From NCBI GenBank assembly GCA_044224705.1, contig JBGAJY010000012.1, forward strand, positions 1 through 52,183: a stretch of 52,183 nt of DNA, written 5' to 3'. The translations under genes were made by a program, and so were the position numbers. Each line of letters starts with the position of its first letter. Position 1 is the first letter of the stretch. Under the pieces are notes generated by a model. The model worked only from the letters and a program-made list of their open reading frames with translations. It had not been told where the DNA came from and did not search any database. Shown here piece by piece: positions 33,191 through 42,516 of this stretch. This DNA comes from M3007 sp044224705 (lineage in GTDB: Bacteria; Bacteroidota; Bacteroidia; Chitinophagales; Saprospiraceae).

Positions 33191-35645
33191 TACGAGCGTT
33201 ACCGTTCAACTTGACCCCGCACTCAACCTGGTTGATGCTTCTCAACCATTTAGCCAAAACGGTCAGGAACTGACTTTCCCGCTCGGCGCGGTGCCTGCCG
33301 ACAGCAGCAGCGTCTTGAAAATCCGGGTTCGGCTGCACTGTGATGCACCTGTGTTCAGCACCCACGTTGTGGAAGCCCGCATAGAGCCGGTTTCGTTGTG
33401 TTGGACGACAACTCCAACCGGCTGGAACGGTCCCGTGCTGCGTGTAGCGGGCGAATGCCTGGGCGATGAAGCGCATTTCACGGTGACCAACCAGGGCGGA
33501 ACGCTCCAGTCGCCCCTGCCGTACCAGCTGCTCGTGGATGCAGCCCTGGTGGAGTCCGGCACATTGCAACCACAGGCAGATCAGCCATTTATGTTAAATT
33601 ATATTGCCGCCGGACGAACGGTCGCACTGCTGACCGAACAGGTGGCGGGCTATCCTGTCCGGAGTTTTCCTTCCGCGGTAGTAGAAGGTTGCGGAGTACT
33701 GGACAATGGTTTTTTCAGTACGGGTTTTGTCCGAATGTTGGACGGCGACGATGCGGAACCCTGGGTGTCGCGGGTCGTCATTGAAAGCGGCAGCCGGCGG
33801 ACGGGCGACCGTATTTTTGAAATCCCGCAGGGATATGGCCGTTACCATTTTCTGGAGCCCGATACCGTTCCGCTGGAGTTTTCCTTGAGACTGGCGAATT
33901 CATTCGATCAGCCTGCTCAGGACCTGTATCTGGCCTTGTTTCCTTCGGCGCAGTTTGACCTGAGCACGTTCGAATTGCTGGCCTGGAGCCATCCACTGAA
34001 TTATGAAGTGAGCAACAATGGTGAAATCTTCCTGCGCGCATCCAACCTCGGGCTACTCCCTGGCGAAGAATTCCAGTTGCGCTTTCGCCTGAGATACAAT
34101 CCTGGTTTGACAGAGGATTTTGTTTCCATCGACTCCGAAGCCTATCTCGACGACCAGGGCCCGGTGAAGCCCTATGAGGCATTTTATAACATCGGGGAGA
34201 ATTTTATCGCACAGAACGTCACTCCGGATTCCGACGATCCCGATGTGAAAATTTTCGGTCGCGGAAATGCCATGGATTTCACGGGCAGCTTTGCCCAACT
34301 GCCCAACGGCGACCTGGCTCATTTTGGTGTGACGGGTAATTTCGGCGAAGGTCAGGACCTGTATCTGCTGCGCAGCGATTCGACGGGGAAAGGCATTTGG
34401 CAAAAAAGTTACCGCCTGGGCGAAGGCTCGAACTATGCCGGCGCCATCCTCCCATTACCCGACAACAGCATGCTGATCGCCGGTTCTTTTCAAGACGTAA
34501 CCCTCGAAGACTATCTGAATTACAGCTACGCTTATATTGCGCATGTTGGCGCCGACGGCACCTTGCTGTGGGTGCATTCCTGGAAGCCGGGTACCGGCGG
34601 CTCAGTGGTCGACGGGGCGCTTACGCCCGACGGCAATGCGGTCTTCTGGGGGGTCGGATATATCTCCAGCACACAGAAGTGGCTGAATTTTTTGCTAAAA
34701 ATCAGTCCTGACAATGAGGTTTTATGGCAAAAAACCTACTCGCAGTTTCAGGATGACCAACTGCTCGGCGGGCGGCTGAAACCGGGTAAGGATGGCTACC
34801 TCTACTACGGGGGAGCGCCCGACAATTTTTTCTCGGACGATAGTTACCGCCTCATCCGCCTGAACTGGAGCGGCACCGTTGTCGCCTCGGCCGGTTACGT
34901 CGATCCGCCGGACGAGTATCCTTATCTGAACGATTTTACGCCAACGCCCGATGGCGGCGTGCTCATCGTGGGCAATCAGTATGATTTTGACGACAACTCC
35001 CAGGATTATCAGGATTACATTCTGCTCGCAAAACTGAATGCCCAGTTCGCTCCCGAATGGCTGAAAAAACACCCTGTGGACCTGCTCGGCGACATCACAG
35101 CGGTGGAGGCCGGCGGCGGATCGTATTTCCTGGCGGGCGATATGTTTGCCGACACGATCGACATCAACTCCTTCGATGCGCTCATGGTGAAGGCAGACAG
35201 CGCAGGAGAACTGGTATGGATGAAAACCTTTTCAGGCAATACTTTTGAGTACGGCGATGAAATACTCATCGGGCAACACCAGCGTGTCTGGATGAGCGCA
35301 CAAACCCAGGCCGCGGACAACCTGTACAACCTGCAGATGGTCCTGATGCGGGCCAGCGACCCGGACGCGCTGGTGAAAACGCAGGAAACCCCGGCGCCAC
35401 AAACCGTTCAGATTTCCCCGAATCCGGCGAGCCGTCTGATCTGGCTTAACCTGCGTGAGGGAGCGCCAGGAGCCGGCGGCTGGCAGTACGACATCCGCGC
35501 TTCCGACGACCGCCTTCTTCTGCAGGGCCATTGGAAAACCGGCGCGGGTATTCCGGTTCAGTCCTTGCCGAACGGGGCGTACCTGCTTCGTTTATGGAAT
35601 AATGACGGGGAAGTAAGGGTAGGGCGGTTTTTGGTGCAGCGATAG
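33144..35645 (+). CDS. T9SS surface protein, C-terminal part of a split gene
   Basis: This 833-residue open frame is the continuation of the gene that begins at 31604. Its first residues, LHVSWHNRGNATADNTSV, repeat and extend the VLYVSWRN end of the upstream part. It has no signal peptide, so on its own it could not be exported. Residues 1-330 look like DUF11/Ig-like adhesive domains (VTVQLDPALNLVDASQPF; ALFPSAQFDLSTFELLAW). Residues 345-730 are propeller-like repeats (IWQKSYRLGEGSNYAGA, LLWVHSWKPGTGGSVVDGA, LVWMKTFSGNTFEYGDEI). The C-terminus is a T9SS type A sorting domain (ISPNPASRLIWLNL ... NGAYLLRLWNND). The Met at 33144 lies inside the duplicated segment and is unlikely to be a natural start. 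Confidence 0.78.
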   Translation: MLHVSWHNRGNATADNTSVTVQLDPALNLVDASQPFSQNGQELTFPLGAVPADSSSVLKIRVRLHCDAPVFSTHVVEARIEPVSLCWTTTPTGWNGPVLRVAGECLGDEAHFTVTNQGGTLQSPLPYQLLVDAALVESGTLQPQADQPFMLNYIAAGRTVALLTEQVAGYPVRSFPSAVVEGCGVLDNGFFSTGFVRMLDGDDAEPWVSRVVIESGSRRTGDRIFEIPQGYGRYHFLEPDTVPLEFSLRLANSFDQPAQDLYLALFPSAQFDLSTFELLAWSHPLNYEVSNNGEIFLRASNLGLLPGEEFQLRFRLRYNPGLTEDFVSIDSEAYLDDQGPVKPYEAFYNIGENFIAQNVTPDSDDPDVKIFGRGNAMDFTGSFAQLPNGDLAHFGVTGNFGEGQDLYLLRSDSTGKGIWQKSYRLGEGSNYAGAILPLPDNSMLIAGSFQDVTLEDYLNYSYAYIAHVGADGTLLWVHSWKPGTGGSVVDGALTPDGNAVFWGVGYISSTQKWLNFLLKISPDNEVLWQKTYSQFQDDQLLGGRLKPGKDGYLYYGGAPDNFFSDDSYRLIRLNWSGTVVASAGYVDPPDEYPYLNDFTPTPDGGVLIVGNQYDFDDNSQDYQDYILLAKLNAQFAPEWLKKHPVDLLGDITAVEAGGGSYFLAGDMFADTIDINSFDALMVKADSAGELVWMKTFSGNTFEYGDEILIGQHQRVWMSAQTQAADNLYNLQMVLMRASDPDALVKTQETPAPQTVQISPNPASRLIWLNLREGAPGAGGWQYDIRASDDRLLLQGHWKTGAGIPVQSLPNGAYLLRLWNNDGEVRVGRFLVQR

Positions 35646-35661
35646 GGTCGGATTGATCTCG

Positions 35662-35705
35662 ACCGTATCCACCCCGCTCCCGACCGGGGGCGGGGTGGAT
35701 ACGGT
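35662..35705. terminator. Long GC-rich hairpin between convergent genes
   Basis: ACCGTATCCACCCCGC (35662-35677) pairs perfectly with 35690-35705, and the stem continues inward (TCCC with GGGG) to about 20 bp closed by the tetraloop GACC. It lies between the ends of the T9SS gene (35645, plus) and leuS (35760, minus). No T-run follows directly, so it is terminator-like rather than a textbook terminator. Confidence 0.75.
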
Positions 35706-35759
35706 GGTCGGGCTCACTCGAACCGTTTTTAACGTTAGATACGCCGGTCGTCAGCTACC

Positions 35760-38700
35760 TCAAACCACGACATTGATCATCCTGCCGGGGACGAACACCA
35801 CCTTTTTAGGCGACTGTCCTTCCAGCCATTTCTGGACAATGTCGAGGGCGAGGGCAGCTGCTTCTGCCTCGGCGGCCGTTGCGCCTGTCCGCAGCTCGAT
35901 GTTCGCCCGCAGCTTGCCGTTGATCTGGATCGGGTAATGGACGGTGTCCGTTTTCAGGAACTCTTCGTTCAGCACCGGCCATTCGGCTTCGCAAACCGAG
36001 GTTTCGTGCCCCAAACGGTGCCACAATTCCTCCGCCACGTGCGGGGCGAAGGGCGCGATCAGGATCACCAGGGGTTCCAGCACGGCGCGTTTGGACGATT
36101 TCAGGCTGCGCAGATCGTTCGTGGCGATCATGAAATGACTCACGCAGGTGTTCATCGAAAAACGCTCGATGTCGTCGCTCACTTTTTTGATGGCCGTATG
36201 CAGAATGCGCAGTTCGTCGCGGTTGGGTTCTTCCTGTGAAACGATGTATCCGCCGTTTTTTTCATCAAAAAACAAGCCCCAGAACTTCCGCAGGAAGCCC
36301 GAGACGCCCGTAATGCCCTTCGTGTCCCAGGGTTTGGCCACCTCGACGGGGCCGAGAAACATCTCGTACATGCGAAAACAGTCGGCGCCGTACTGCTCCA
36401 CCATGTCGTCCGGATTGACGACATTGAACTTCGATTTGGACATTTTTTCCACCTCGGAACTGCAGGTGAATTGCCCGTCGGCGTCTACTTTGAAATTGGC
36501 GCCGGCGAACTGGAGCGTCTTGCGGGCGCGCTCCACGTCGAGCACGTCGTTGTCCACCAGGCTGATGTCCACGTGCAGTTTGGTCAGTGAATCCGGTCCG
36601 TATTTGTGCGTAAGGTTGTGGGAGACAAAGAGTTGTTCCGTTTTGGGCGGCGTGGTAGTCGCGAAGAAATCCTCGCGGCTGTTCAGTGCATGGCGGATTT
36701 TTTCGGCCGTGGTTTCGGGATCGTTGATCGTGTCGGCCAGTTCTTCGTTGTACAATACCAGCAGGCGTTTGCCATCGGACTGGGCGGCGCTGCGGATGCG
36801 TTCGATCTTGTCGGGCTGTTTGTACGACACCACTTCGATGACCAGGTCATTGGATTCGAAGGCGAAATCGTAGGTGCTTTCTTCTTCGAGGTTGGAGCCG
36901 GGCACCACAATGGGGTGGTTTTCCGCAAAAAACGGCTGCAACACCTTGATCCACAGGTATTCTTCGAAGAAGCGTTCGCGTGCGCGGAACACGAAACTGG
37001 AGCGGCCCTGGATCATGCCCTGGTTCACCAGTTTTTGGGCGTATTCGCGCTCCGGCACCAGTCCGAGGTCGTACATGAACTGGTTCCAGAAACGGCTGTA
37101 CAGCAGGTGGCCTGTGGCGTGTTCGGAGCCGCCGATGTAGAAATCCACCTGTTTCCAGTAATGGACGGCTTCGGGGCTGCAAAAAGCCCGGTCGTTCTGC
37201 GGATCCATGTAGCGGTAGAAATACCAGGAGGAGCCCGCCCAGCCGGGCATGGTGCTCAGTTCGTACTCGTATTGGCCTTTGTATCTCCAGTTTTCGGCGC
37301 GGCCGAGGGGCGGTTCGCCGGTTTCGGTGGGCAGGTATTTGTCCACAGGCGGCAGCAGCAGCGGCAGGTCTTTTTCGTCGATCAGGTACGGCACGCCGTC
37401 TTTCCAGTACACCGGAACGGGTTCGCCCCAGTAGCGCTGGCGGCTGAACACGGCGTTGCGCAATTTGTACTGCACCTTGGCTTTCCCGAGTTTTTTTTCT
37501 TCCAGCCATTCGATCAGGCGGGGCATGGCTTCGGCGTAATTGAGTCCGTCGATGAAGCCCGAATTGACGTAACGGCCTTCCTTGGTGGGGTCGGCGGCTT
37601 CTTCGAGGTTCTGCTGCGCATCGAGAATTTGGATGATGGGCAATTTGTATTGCTGCGCAAAATTCCAGTCGCGCTGGTCGCCGCTGGGCACGGCCATTAC
37701 CGCTCCGGTGCCATAGCCGGCCAAAACGTAGTCGGCGATAAAGATCGGAATCTGCTTCCCGGTGAAGGGGTTGATGGCAAAAGCCCCTGTGTTGGCCCCG
37801 GTTACTTTTTTGGTCTCTGCCATGCGTTCGATCTCCGAACGCGAGGCCGCCCAGCGCACATAAGCTTCAATTTCAGCGCGTTGTGCTTCGGTGGTCAGTT
37901 GAGCGACCAGCTCGTGCTCCGGGGCCAGCACCATAAAAGTGGCGCCGAAAATCGTGTCGAGGCGCGTGGTGAAAACCTCGATTTGGGCATCGGGATGGCC
38001 GTCTACGGCAAAGCGAACGGATGCGCCCTGCGAGCGGCCGATCCAGTTGCGCTGCTGTTCCTTGATCGATTCGGGCCAGTCGATGGTGTCCAGTCCGGCC
38101 AGCAGGCGGTCGGCGTAGGCGGTGATGCGCATGGCCCATTGTTTCATGCGTTTGCGCTCCACGGGGAAGCCACCGCGTTCGCTGACGCCGTCTTTGACCT
38201 CGTCGTTGGAGAGCACGGTGCCGAGGGCGGGGCACCAGTTGACGAAGGATTCCTCGGGGAAGGTGAAGCGGTATTTCAGCAGGAGTTGTTGCTGTTCGGT
38301 TTCGGACATCGCCGCCCAGTCGGCGGCGCTGAAGGAAGGGGTGTCGTCATCGCAGGCGGCGTTGACGCCGGTGTTGCCGTTTTTTTCAAAATGCTGGACC
38401 AATGCGCTGACGGGCAGGGCTTTATCGGCTGTTTTGTCGTAATAGTATTCGAACAGGCGCATGAAAATCCACTGCGTCCATTTGTAATAAGCCGGGTCGC
38501 TGGTGCGCACTTCGCGGCTCCAGTCGAAGGAAAAACCGATGTTGTCCATCTGCCTGCGGAAGGTGGCGATGTTCTCGTCGGTGGTGATCGCCGGGTGTTG
38601 GCCGGTCTGGATGGCGTACTGTTCGGCGGGCAATCCGAAGGAGTCGTAGCCCATGGGGTTGAGCACGTTGTAGCCGCGCAGGCGTTTGTACCGGGCGAGG

Positions 38701-38879
38701 ATGTCGGAAGCGATGTAGCCCAGCGGATGCCCCACGTGCAGCCCCGCGCCGGAAGGGTAGGGGAACATGTTGAGCAGGTAAAATTTGGGTCGTGGGCTTT
38801 CGTTCCGGACCTTGTACACCTGGTTGTCCTGCCACCAGGCTCGCCATTTCTTTTCGATGTCGCGCGGGTTGTACTCCAT
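35760..38879 (-). CDS. leuS: Leucyl-tRNA synthetase with an extra internal domain
   Basis: A 1039-residue class I synthetase that charges tRNA-Leu. The HIGH-type motif is HVGH (48-51, in GLHVGHPLGY) and the KMSKS loop is at 812-816 (KMSKSKFNV). The CP1 editing domain is present (ADYVLAGYGTGAVMAVPSGD). Bacterial LeuRS usually has about 820-950 residues. The excess here is explained by a segment at about 637-748, inserted between GMIQGRSSFVFRARER and QLFVSHNL, two blocks that are close together in other Bacteroidota LeuRS as I recall them. The insertion carries a possible nuclease-like pattern (TYDFAF, LVIEVVSYK; see findings). The reading frame is continuous and the rest is intact, so the enzyme is probably functional. 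A -7 element lies 63 bp upstream. Confidence 0.97.
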   Translation of the reverse strand: MEYNPRDIEKKWRAWWQDNQVYKVRNESPRPKFYLLNMFPYPSGAGLHVGHPLGYIASDILARYKRLRGYNVLNPMGYDSFGLPAEQYAIQTGQHPAITTDENIATFRRQMDNIGFSFDWSREVRTSDPAYYKWTQWIFMRLFEYYYDKTADKALPVSALVQHFEKNGNTGVNAACDDDTPSFSAADWAAMSETEQQQLLLKYRFTFPEESFVNWCPALGTVLSNDEVKDGVSERGGFPVERKRMKQWAMRITAYADRLLAGLDTIDWPESIKEQQRNWIGRSQGASVRFAVDGHPDAQIEVFTTRLDTIFGATFMVLAPEHELVAQLTTEAQRAEIEAYVRWAASRSEIERMAETKKVTGANTGAFAINPFTGKQIPIFIADYVLAGYGTGAVMAVPSGDQRDWNFAQQYKLPIIQILDAQQNLEEAADPTKEGRYVNSGFIDGLNYAEAMPRLIEWLEEKKLGKAKVQYKLRNAVFSRQRYWGEPVPVYWKDGVPYLIDEKDLPLLLPPVDKYLPTETGEPPLGRAENWRYKGQYEYELSTMPGWAGSSWYFYRYMDPQNDRAFCSPEAVHYWKQVDFYIGGSEHATGHLLYSRFWNQFMYDLGLVPEREYAQKLVNQGMIQGRSSFVFRARERFFEEYLWIKVLQPFFAENHPIVVPGSNLEEESTYDFAFESNDLVIEVVSYKQPDKIERIRSAAQSDGKRLLVLYNEELADTINDPETTAEKIRHALNSREDFFATTTPPKTEQLFVSHNLTHKYGPDSLTKLHVDISLVDNDVLDVERARKTLQFAGANFKVDADGQFTCSSEVEKMSKSKFNVVNPDDMVEQYGADCFRMYEMFLGPVEVAKPWDTKGITGVSGFLRKFWGLFFDEKNGGYIVSQEEPNRDELRILHTAIKKVSDDIERFSMNTCVSHFMIATNDLRSLKSSKRAVLEPLVILIAPFAPHVAEELWHRLGHETSVCEAEWPVLNEEFLKTDTVHYPIQINGKLRANIELRTGATAAEAEAAALALDIVQKWLEGQSPKKVVFVPGRMINVVV

Positions 38880-38941
38880 GGAGGGAAGTTGGTAGTTGGT
38901 GATTGGAAATTGCGGCTCCCAATGATTGTTTTGTGAAGCGG

Positions 38942-38949
38942 CAAAATTA
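38942..38949 (-). promoter_or_regulatory. -7 promoter element of leuS
   Basis: On the minus strand this reads TAATTTTG, a perfect TAnnTTTG. It predicts a transcript start near 38935 and a leader of about 56 nt before the leuS ATG. No clear TTG at -33. No T-box-like structure is evident in the leader. Confidence 0.5.
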
Positions 38950-39015
38950 GGGCTTTTGGAGGAATTAAATTTTTGAGCGTGGGCTTGATTACGACCGCTA
39001 TTGCCGCTGACAGTG

Positions 39016-39135
39016 TTTTTTTGACAGGATAAACATGATCAACAGGGTAAAACCATGCCGGGGAAGCCGGCATGCGTATTCAAGTCGGCGAAGCCGACGC
39101 GTATCCTGATGATCATGTTTATCCTGTCAAAAAAA
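39016..39135. repeat. Palindrome with two hairpins nested in its loop
   Basis: The outer arms 39016-39046 and 39105-39135 match over 31 bp with one mismatch; the outermost 26 bp (beginning TTTTTTTGACAGGATAAAC) are perfect. The loop holds two more perfect hairpins: CATGCCGG/CCGGCATG (39054-39061 with 39067-39074) and GTCGGC/GCCGAC (39084-39089 with 39093-39098). The element lies in the 380-bp gap between divergent leuS and the secreted-protein gene at 39260; no gene is seen there. The outer word TTTTTTTGACAGGAT recurs at 15949-15963. Confidence 0.9.
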
Positions 39136-39259
39136 TCTGCCTTGTCGGAAACGACAGTGGTCTTAACCCAAATTATCAAGGAATGTGGCGGGCTGGTACG
39201 TTTCGGCACGTTTTTTTCGTTATCCCGTCCGTTTCCAAAATTTTCCCTCTAATCGACAC

Positions 39260-40222
39260 ATGCGCCCTTTTAACGTCTTCGTTCTTCTGACCCTTGCCCT
39301 GCCCTTGTTTGCCCAGGAACCCGCCGGCCGCGACACCTTCGCGTTCGACTTTTGGGGTTCCACGTTCTGGGATTACGACCAGAATGTCCAGCAGGTGCGC
39401 GAACCCTTGAACAATGCCCTGCTCGCCGTGCGCCGCCGCTACGCCAACGGCAACACCTCCCAGGAATATTTTCGCGTGGACGACCGCTCCTGGCTTTTCC
39501 TCGCCTACGACAGCCTCGAATCCGGCCGCCTCATCGCCCGCGGCATGATGGTGGCGCCGCCCGATTTTTGGCTCGTGGACACGCTGCTTTCCTTCGACCC
39601 GGAGAGTTACAGCCAGGAAACGTACCTCCGCTACGCTCCAGCCTCGTACAAAACCGGCGCCTGGCTCGAAGAAGACAGCCTTGGGTTTGTCTGGACCGGC
39701 GAGTACGAGGACGGCGAAAGAACGGGCCTCTGGGAGCGCCAGAACCGCCGCGACCCGAAATACGACCTGCGCGGATTCATTTACGAAGACGACGAGATCG
39801 ACCGCGATACGCTGCTGAACCTGGCGCTGGCCACTGAATCTGAGGAAGTTGTGGAGGCCCTCTGTGCCGGCGAAGTACCAGGCCAGTCGGGCGGGCTGGT
39901 CGATTCCGACACCCCAGGCGGCCTTTGGCGGCTTTGTTCAGTGGTAGGTGAAACACCCACGCGCACGATCTGGACCCTCATCAGCGCCGACAACCCCGAC
40001 ACGCCCTGCCTGATGCAAACCTGGGGCTGTTACCTGTTCCTGCCCGACCGCACCCTCATCTGGGGCCTGCCCGACCGCCACGGAACGACCCGCGAAACAG
40101 GTCATTGGGAAATCCTGGACGGCAACCAGATCCTGTTTTCCCTGCCCAAACAAGGCGAAAAATGGTTCCGGCTGAAATACCTCCGCGATGGGGAATTGAT
40201 CATGGAAGAATTGAAAAACTGA
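39260..40222 (+). CDS. Secreted protein, unknown function
   Basis: A 320-residue protein. The start at 39260 gives the signal peptide MRPFNVFVLLTLALPLFAQ; an upstream in-frame ATG at 39185 adds a non-signal extension. The middle contains short repeat-like segments reminiscent of MORN or toxin-antitoxin-type WxxGEYEDGxRTGLWE motifs (FVWTGEYEDGERTGLWER), common in Bacteroidota exported proteins. The last 100 residues include a strand-rich domain (CLMQTWGCYLFLPDRTLIWG ... GHWEILDGNQILFSLP) that resembles lipocalin-like stress-response domains. It has no T9SS domain. The function is not known. The T9SS gene at 40288 follows after 65 bp on the same strand. Confidence 0.7.
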   Translation: MRPFNVFVLLTLALPLFAQEPAGRDTFAFDFWGSTFWDYDQNVQQVREPLNNALLAVRRRYANGNTSQEYFRVDDRSWLFLAYDSLESGRLIARGMMVAPPDFWLVDTLLSFDPESYSQETYLRYAPASYKTGAWLEEDSLGFVWTGEYEDGERTGLWERQNRRDPKYDLRGFIYEDDEIDRDTLLNLALATESEEVVEALCAGEVPGQSGGLVDSDTPGGLWRLCSVVGETPTRTIWTLISADNPDTPCLMQTWGCYLFLPDRTLIWGLPDRHGTTRETGHWEILDGNQILFSLPKQGEKWFRLKYLRDGELIMEELKN

Positions 40223-40287
40223 CCTTTGGCAGCAGGAGAATGGTTGGCGGTATCTTGCTTCCGGTTTCCATTAAATTCCTGTTTGTC

Positions 40288-42336
40288 ATGACAAAACTTC
40301 AAGGCTCGTTTGTGTCGGGGCTGATGCTCGCCGTTCATTTGGCATTGGCCCAAACTTCCCCTTTTGCTAGTCCGGGGCTTGCTATCGGCGCTTACCACTA
40401 CAATTTTTACGGCGACTATTTGGAAAAAACCTACCTGTTCCGGGGCGACACCGTGCTGTGCAGCACGCCTTTGCTCGTGTTTGAAACGCCCAAAGGTTAC
40501 GTGTTGTATCTGCGTACAGAAGCGGGGAAGGTCTTTGCCCGCTACAATAACGACCCCTGCACCGATGCCCTTTTACTGTTCAATTTTGATCTGAACGTCG
40601 GTCAGGGTTTCCCCGGCTCTTCCGCTTCGCCGCCCATGGTCGTGACCCAAACCGGGCAGGTGACCCTGCTCAACGGTGAAAACCGCCGCTACCTCAAACT
40701 GATGGAGCCGCAGAGCGGCAGCACGGTGGAATGGGTCGAAGGCATCGGCGACCTCGGCGCCGGCCTGGTTCGCACCTGGTACGATTTTGAGGGCAGCGAC
40801 GGATTTGTCTGCGCACGCGATGCCTCCGGCGATCTCTGGCTCGACCCCAGTGCAACGGGCAACGTGTGCGATTCCATCACCTGCCCCCTGCCCAAACCCG
40901 GCTTCACCGTAGCCAATGCCGACGGACTGACCGTCGATTTTTACAACCTCACCCGCGATGCCGACAGCTGGCTCTGGGAATTCGGCGACGGCGCCACCTC
41001 CACCGAACTGAACCCGCAACATACCTACGCCGTGCCCGGCTGCTACGACGTTTGCCTGACGGCGACCTCTCCCTGCCTCACTCAGACCAGGCGATATTGC
41101 CACACTCAGGCTGCCGACTTGGAGCGCCACTGGAAAACCCTGCCCTTTCCCGCGCCGCCCGATCAGGGCAGCTTGCTCGGCGTGTCGTTCCCGCACCCCG
41201 ACACCGGTTGGGTGGTCAGCTCGCTGCACATCTGGAAAACCACCGACGGCGGACAAACCTGGGAAGACCAGCCTTTCCCGGCCGATCCGCCCAATGTGAC
41301 GCGCCGCCTGCAGAATATCCGGATGACCAATACGCAGATGGGTATCGTGACCGCTGGAAATTACGTGCAGGGCCCCGGCACGTCACCCCTAGAAAGCAGC
41401 ATTCTGGTGACCTACGATGGCGGCGCCAGCTGGCTGGACCGCGACCAGGGTATTCACACGTTTCACTACGACGGTATGATCCGCCCCGACGGTAGCGGCA
41501 TGGCAACCCACAGTTACAGCCAGATTCGTTTCACCACGGATTTTGGACAAACCTGGACTTACCAGCCCACCCTGCCTTACCTGCACCTTTCCAATATCCT
41601 GTATTGGGAAGGCGACGTCATCATCGCCAACGGCCACCGCGGATTGGGGCCCAATTTCGTGACGGCCATCGCCCGCTCCTACGACAACGGCGCCACCTGG
41701 GAAAAAACGGAACTGCCTGCTCAGCAGGTGAACACCCGAAAAAGCACGTTCCGCTCCCCGACGGAGGGCTGGCTGCCGGGCAATACGGGCACCCTGTTGC
41801 ATACCCAGGACGCCGGCCTCAACTGGACGGCATACGATTACGGAGAAGACCGTCAGATAAAATCCATTGATTTTGCCGATACCCAGAACGGCTGGGCCGT
41901 CGGCGATCAGGGCATTATCCTGCACACCACCAACGGCGGACAAAGCTGGCTGCGCGAAAACTGCGGTTATGAAGAAAATTTCATTGACCTTTCAGCTCCC
42001 TCGCCCGATGTGGCCTACGTGGTGACCAACCAGGGCCAGGTGCTGAAATACTGCGAAGGCTCCTGCATGTCGGTCATCAAAAGCCGCCAGAGCGCTGACA
42101 GGAAGGCCGTCCTGTTGGTGTCGCCCAATCCGGCCGCTTCCAGCGTTCAGGTGACGATCCCGACGGCCGGCCGCCTGTTGCTGATCAACGCCCTGGGGCA
42201 GGTCGGTCTGGATATGACGGTCGAGGCAGGCGACCAAACGATCCCGATTTTGGGTCTGCCCGCTGGCTTGTGGCAGCTGCGGCTGACGGCTCCGAATGGT
42301 GCTGTGCAAACAGGTAAAGTGGTGATTGAGCGGTAG
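40288..42336 (+). CDS. T9SS protein with PKD and YCF48/BNR-like repeats
   Basis: A 682-residue exported protein. The start at 40288 gives the signal peptide MTKLQGSFVSGLMLAVHLALA. It has an N-terminal unique domain (about 25-205), a PKD domain (about 210-270, FYNLTRDADSWLWEFGDGAT ... HTYAVPGCYDVCLTAT), and then a propeller of YCF48/BNR-type units (WKTTDGGQTWED, SYDNGATWEKTEL, LLHTQDAGLNWTAY, ILHTTNGGQSWLREN; about 290-585). The C-terminus is a T9SS type A domain (VSPNPAASSVQVTI ... GLWQLRLTAPNG). Probably a surface-exposed binding protein; the ligand is unknown. Confidence 0.87.
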   Translation: MTKLQGSFVSGLMLAVHLALAQTSPFASPGLAIGAYHYNFYGDYLEKTYLFRGDTVLCSTPLLVFETPKGYVLYLRTEAGKVFARYNNDPCTDALLLFNFDLNVGQGFPGSSASPPMVVTQTGQVTLLNGENRRYLKLMEPQSGSTVEWVEGIGDLGAGLVRTWYDFEGSDGFVCARDASGDLWLDPSATGNVCDSITCPLPKPGFTVANADGLTVDFYNLTRDADSWLWEFGDGATSTELNPQHTYAVPGCYDVCLTATSPCLTQTRRYCHTQAADLERHWKTLPFPAPPDQGSLLGVSFPHPDTGWVVSSLHIWKTTDGGQTWEDQPFPADPPNVTRRLQNIRMTNTQMGIVTAGNYVQGPGTSPLESSILVTYDGGASWLDRDQGIHTFHYDGMIRPDGSGMATHSYSQIRFTTDFGQTWTYQPTLPYLHLSNILYWEGDVIIANGHRGLGPNFVTAIARSYDNGATWEKTELPAQQVNTRKSTFRSPTEGWLPGNTGTLLHTQDAGLNWTAYDYGEDRQIKSIDFADTQNGWAVGDQGIILHTTNGGQSWLRENCGYEENFIDLSAPSPDVAYVVTNQGQVLKYCEGSCMSVIKSRQSADRKAVLLVSPNPAASSVQVTIPTAGRLLLINALGQVGLDMTVEAGDQTIPILGLPAGLWQLRLTAPNGAVQTGKVVIER

Positions 42337-42343
42337 TTGGGGT

Positions 42344-42379
42344 AAAAAAATGAACCGCGCCTTCGCGGTTCATTTTTTT
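42344..42379. terminator. Intrinsic terminator
   Basis: Sixteen bases (AAAAAAATGAACCGCG, 42344-42359) pair perfectly with 42364-42379, with a 4-nt loop (CCTT). The stem ends in a seven-T run on the plus strand and a matching run on the minus strand. It lies 8 bp after the YCF48/BNR-repeat T9SS gene. Confidence 0.93.
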
Positions 42380-42469
42380 AACACGATGCAATCTTGGAAT
42401 TTTTCTGGAAAACAAGATTTCCTGCAACCTGCCGGAGACCTTCACTTATAGCGCCGGACAATCTTCCCT

Positions 42470-42477
42470 TATCTTTA
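42470..42477 (+). promoter_or_regulatory. Weak -7-like element before the TonB receptor gene
   Basis: TATCTTTA matches 7 of 8 positions of TAnnTTTG, 40 bp before the receptor ATG. No -33 TTG at the right distance. Low certainty. Confidence 0.3.
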
Positions 42478-42516
42478 CGAGGCTAATCAATCATCCACCA
42501 CCCAACCCATCTTCCG

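Noticed and set aside
36606..38936. 776-codon open frame on the plus strand
   Set aside because: It lies wholly antisense to leuS, whose motifs (HVGH, KMSKS) are clear. Its translation is Val/Gly/Phe/His-rich with no recognisable domain, as expected for an antisense frame of a GC-rich gene.
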